Below are positions 7,644 to 10,134 of a stretch of DNA of 10,134 bases, in pieces (the stretch's first letter is position 1; every line of letters starts with the position of its first letter). The DNA is from Gammaproteobacteria bacterium. Lineage in GTDB: Bacteria > Pseudomonadota > Gammaproteobacteria > Enterobacterales > Alteromonadaceae. The position numbers and the translations under genes were made by a program. The notes beneath the pieces were generated by a model. That model saw only the letters and a program-made list of their open reading frames with translations, was not told the origin of the DNA and ran no database searches. Location: the NCBI GenBank assembly GCA_027484495.1, contig JAIXSW010000592.1, forward strand, positions 1 through 10,134, given 5' to 3'.

Positions 7644-9119
7644 ATGTTACTTTGGTTTGTTATCGCCTATTGGGTCATCTCAGTTGCTATCGGTTTATGG
7701 GCAGCTATGCGCGTTAAAACCGCAGCTGACTTCGCTGTAGCTGGCCGCCATCTGCCATTTTATATGGTGACGGCAACTGTATTCGCTACCTGGTTCGGCT
7801 CTGAAGCCGTATTGGGTATTCCGGCCACTTTTATCGACGGCAATTTGCGCGACATCGTTGCAGATCCGTTCGGCGCCGCCATGTGTCTGATCCTGGTCGG
7901 TATCTTCTTTGCCGCACCGCTGTATCGGATGAAATTACTGACGATCGGCGATTTTTATAAACGCCGTTATGGCCGGGTCGCCGAAGTGCTGACTTCACTG
8001 GCCATCGTCGTGTCATACCTCGGCTGGGTCGGTGCACAGATTGTCGCGCTGGGTCTGGTGTTCAACGTGGTCTCGCAGGACATGATCAGTCAGGAAATGG
8101 GCATGTGGATTGGCGCTGTCACTATCCTGATTTACACCTTCTTCGGTGGCATGTGGGCCGTTGCCATCACAGATTTAGTCCAGATGATCGTGATTGTCGG
8201 CGGCTTGCTGTTTATCGGCAGTGAAGTTGCGGACATGGCCGGTGGTGTTTCGACGGTCGTCAACCATGCCGCCGCCGCAGGCAAGTTTGAATTCTGGCCC
8301 GAAATGGATGCCAAAGAAATCATCGCCTTTATTGCCGCCGCCTGTACCATGATGCTCGGCTCTATGCCACAGCAAGACGTGTTTCAGCGTGTTCAATCGG
8401 CAAAATCAGAGCGCATCGCAGTCTGGGGGTCAATCCTCGGCGGTTCTTTATATCTGTTGTTTGCCTTCATTCCGCTGTTTATCGGCTATGCCGCCGTCAT
8501 GCTGGCGCCAGAGATGGTTAACAAACTGATGGCCGACGACAGTCAGCTGATCCTGCCGCAGTTTGTCATGACGCATATGCCGTTTGTGGCACAGGTGCTG
8601 TTTTTCGGTGCCCTGTTATCCGCGATCAAAGGCTGTGCGTCTGCGACACTGCTGGCCCCTTCGGTGTCGTTTTCTGAAAACATTTTAAAACCGATGTTGC
8701 CGCCAATGACCGACAAACAATTCCTGAAGATGATGCGGATGGTCACGCTGGTGTTTACCTGTCTGGTGATGGTGTACGCACTGAATACCGAAGCGACGAT
8801 TTTTGGCATGGTCGAAAGTGCTTATCAGGTCACACTGGTAACTGCCTTTGTACCGCTGGCCTTTGGCGTCTACTGGCGTAAAGCGACCAATCAGGGCGCG
8901 CTGGCTTCGATTTTTGCCGGCTTCCTGGTGTGGCAAGGCGTGATGTGGCTCGGGCCGGAAGACCCGTTTATCCCGGCACAATTCGCCGGGTTACTGGCCA
9001 GCCTCGCCGGCATGATCATCGGCTCGCTGATACCGCAGTACCTGGAGCACAATCACGACATCCACGACCAACTGCACCGTGGCGAACACGCCCACGAAGC
9101 GCTGGCGAAAGCAGACTAA
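7644..9119 (+). CDS. Sodium:solute symporter (SSF family)
   Basis: A 491-residue, strongly hydrophobic inner-membrane protein of the length usual for the family, with about 12-13 membrane helices. Family marks are the ATWFGSEAVLGIP segment (48-60), GGMWAVAITDLVQ (168-180), PQQDVFQRVQSAKS (242-255), and the LLSAIKGCASATLLAPS helix (324-340), whose Ser/Thr residues align with the sodium-binding region of PutP-type transporters. It should couple sodium influx to uptake of a small solute. The substrate is not clear: the early part recalls choline transporters and PutP/PanF relatives, but the family is broad. The cytoplasmic tail (from about 466) is rich in histidine (EHNHDIHDQLHRGEHAHE). ATG 7644 has AGGA at 7628-7631 (12-base spacing) and GAG nearer (7636-7638), so the ribosome site is only moderate. 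It has its own promoter, leader and terminator and looks monocistronic. Confidence 0.92.
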   Translation: MLLWFVIAYWVISVAIGLWAAMRVKTAADFAVAGRHLPFYMVTATVFATWFGSEAVLGIPATFIDGNLRDIVADPFGAAMCLILVGIFFAAPLYRMKLLTIGDFYKRRYGRVAEVLTSLAIVVSYLGWVGAQIVALGLVFNVVSQDMISQEMGMWIGAVTILIYTFFGGMWAVAITDLVQMIVIVGGLLFIGSEVADMAGGVSTVVNHAAAAGKFEFWPEMDAKEIIAFIAAACTMMLGSMPQQDVFQRVQSAKSERIAVWGSILGGSLYLLFAFIPLFIGYAAVMLAPEMVNKLMADDSQLILPQFVMTHMPFVAQVLFFGALLSAIKGCASATLLAPSVSFSENILKPMLPPMTDKQFLKMMRMVTLVFTCLVMVYALNTEATIFGMVESAYQVTLVTAFVPLAFGVYWRKATNQGALASIFAGFLVWQGVMWLGPEDPFIPAQFAGLLASLAGMIIGSLIPQYLEHNHDIHDQLHRGEHAHEALAKAD

Positions 9120-9140
9120 TCTGCGATGTCAGGGTAAAAC

Positions 9141-9167
9141 AAGGACGGCAGCTGCCGTCCTTTTTTT
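9141..9167. terminator. Strong intrinsic terminator between convergent genes
   Basis: Positions 9141-9162 form a perfect 22-nt palindrome (core GGACGGCAGCTGCCGTCC), followed by a T-tract at 9161-9167. On the minus strand the hairpin is followed by TTGTTTT, so it probably terminates both the symporter gene and the DUF2306 gene, whose stop is at 9192. Confidence 0.93.
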
Positions 9168-9191
9168 AACGCCATTGCCATGGTGATAAGT

Positions 9192-10031
9192 TCAGCCTGT
9201 GATCGTCGGCAACCAAATCGTTGCGCCGATGGCCGCAATGCCACCAAGCGTGACCACACACCCCAGCAGCATCAGGCCCGCCACTGCCCATTTCACCGCA
9301 GCACTGCGCTGACGCTGCGCCCAGAACACCAGTTCGGCCACGGCCATCGGCAGCAGATAGCAGGCAAAGCTGAAGAATAAATCCATCGGACCGTCGAGCT
9401 TTTTGTTATTACCCAGTGGCCCCTGGTTCAACACATACCAGCCAAACAGATACAAGCGGAAACTCCAGACACCGTTCACCAGTAAAAAGCTATGCACAGC
9501 CCAGCGTTTATGCGAGGCAAAATTGCGGGCGATGGCATAACGCCAGGCGAAGAAAATCGCCACCGGGATCAGCAACCCGTTCAGCGTAATGCCAATAGCA
9601 CCGAGGTCGCTGAGCCGGTTGCCGGCGCCCCAGGTTAAGTACAGCCCGGTGATAGCGCCGCTCAAGCCCAGCGTCATAAACATCCGGCCATTCCAGCGGT
9701 GCAGCTTGGGCATTTTCTGCCGGATCTGCGGCACAAACTGCAGAATGCCACCAAGCCCAAGCAGCACCACCGGCAGGATATGGCCGAAATAAATCAGATT
9801 GTAAAAACCTTCGCCCGCTTTATAACCACCGATATGATTGCCCTGATTGACGCTTTGATAATCACCGCTCAGCAGCGGCGAGCCATAACGCGCCATGATG
9901 TAGATGGCAAATAACCACTGGCCGCACAGCGCCAGCACAAACCAGCCGTACACACTGCCTTTGAGCATGGCGGCAGCGCGGTCGACGTGACGCGGTGTCG
10001 GCGACGATTCTCGAACCGATGAGGTCATCAT
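9192..10031 (-). CDS. DUF2306-type multi-pass membrane protein, function unknown
   Basis: A 279-residue protein with about seven membrane helices, for example near 27-47, 80-100, 117-134, 145-165, 180-198, and two near the C-terminus. The paired motifs LHRWNGRMFM (110-119) and SHKRWAVHSF (173-182) match the pattern I know from DUF2306 (COG5395) proteins. His84, His111, His174 and His180 lie at or near helix ends and are candidates for metal or haem binding, which is only inference. The open frame continues upstream to the right edge, but AGGAG (10042-10038 on the minus strand) sits six bases before ATG 10031, which fixes this start. A second ATG follows directly. The gene ends 72 bp from the symporter gene, sharing its terminator, and has no evident functional link to it. 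Confidence 0.82.
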   Translation of the reverse strand: MMTSSVRESSPTPRHVDRAAAMLKGSVYGWFVLALCGQWLFAIYIMARYGSPLLSGDYQSVNQGNHIGGYKAGEGFYNLIYFGHILPVVLLGLGGILQFVPQIRQKMPKLHRWNGRMFMTLGLSGAITGLYLTWGAGNRLSDLGAIGITLNGLLIPVAIFFAWRYAIARNFASHKRWAVHSFLLVNGVWSFRLYLFGWYVLNQGPLGNNKKLDGPMDLFFSFACYLLPMAVAELVFWAQRQRSAAVKWAVAGLMLLGCVVTLGGIAAIGATIWLPTITG

Positions 10032-10037
10032 AAAAAA

Positions 10038-10042
10038 CTCCT
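10038..10042 (-). promoter_or_regulatory. Ribosome binding site of the DUF2306 gene
   Basis: A consensus AGGAG is separated from ATG 10031 by six T. It decides the start against the 34-residue longer in-frame reading that begins at 10133. Confidence 0.85.
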
Positions 10043-10134
10043 GAAGCAACAAATGTTCAGGCAGCATCGCGGCAAAACCCGCGTTGATCGCGCCGGATTC
10101 GGAATTCGGCCTATGGTTTTTGCCAGTTTCCACG

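Noticed and set aside
7402..7740. Plus-strand 112-residue frame at 7402-7740
   Set aside because: It crosses the symporter's promoter and leader and overlaps the start of the symporter gene. The product has no recognisable features.
10032..10133. N-terminal extension of the DUF2306 protein from the ATG at 10133
   Set aside because: The AGGAG six bases before ATG 10031 marks the internal start, and the extension does not look like a signal or membrane segment.
10111..10134. Possible last codons of a further minus-strand gene (RGNWQKP then TAG)
   Set aside because: Only seven codons are visible, so nothing distinguishes it from a chance frame.

Overview
The window looks like chromosomal DNA of a Gram-negative gammaproteobacterium. 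The signs are an outer-membrane TonB-dependent receptor, a lipobox-type lipoprotein, a CadC-type membrane regulator with a beta-propeller sensor, and a sodium:solute symporter. The style of the receptor and regulator recalls Rheinheimera, Alishewanella or Shewanella-like bacteria, but this is an impression and no search was run. I see no transposase, integrase, phage gene, CRISPR array, rRNA or tRNA.

Layout. (1) 1-1288, minus: a secreted esterase-like lipoprotein cut by the left edge. It has a lipoprotein signal, two Ig-like domains and an alpha/beta-hydrolase domain of the PHB-depolymerase/feruloyl-esterase (LpqC) type. (2) 1289-1813: a 525-bp divergent intergenic region. Its right end, next to the receptor gene, holds a Fur-box-like sequence overlapping a perfect small hairpin. 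(3) 1814-4633, plus: a 939-residue TonB-dependent receptor followed by a strong intrinsic terminator. (4) 4707-6941, minus: a CadC-like one-component regulator (cytoplasmic winged helix, one membrane helix, periplasmic WD40/TolB-like propeller). It converges on the receptor and has a recognisable promoter. (5) 6942-7643: a second long divergent region, with a doubtful 53-codon ORF, a good sigma70 promoter (7459-7487) and a leader of about 150 nt that can fold into an aptamer-like three-stem arrangement plus a terminator-like hairpin. (6) 7644-9119, plus: an SSF-family sodium:solute symporter with a histidine-rich tail. (7) 9141-9167: a perfect-palindrome terminator, probably bidirectional. (8) 9192-10031, minus: a DUF2306-type multi-pass membrane protein.

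How they may work together (inference). The secreted esterase and the receptor are divergent neighbours, and next to them lie a membrane-spanning sensor-regulator and an inner-membrane symporter. This fits a nutrient-acquisition neighbourhood: cleave an ester outside, import through the outer membrane, sense in the periplasm, take up across the inner membrane. No substrate can be named from the sequence, and the genes are not one operon.

I see no clear new multi-gene system. The most interesting item is the structured leader in front of the symporter gene, a candidate riboswitch or attenuator that I cannot assign to a known class by eye.
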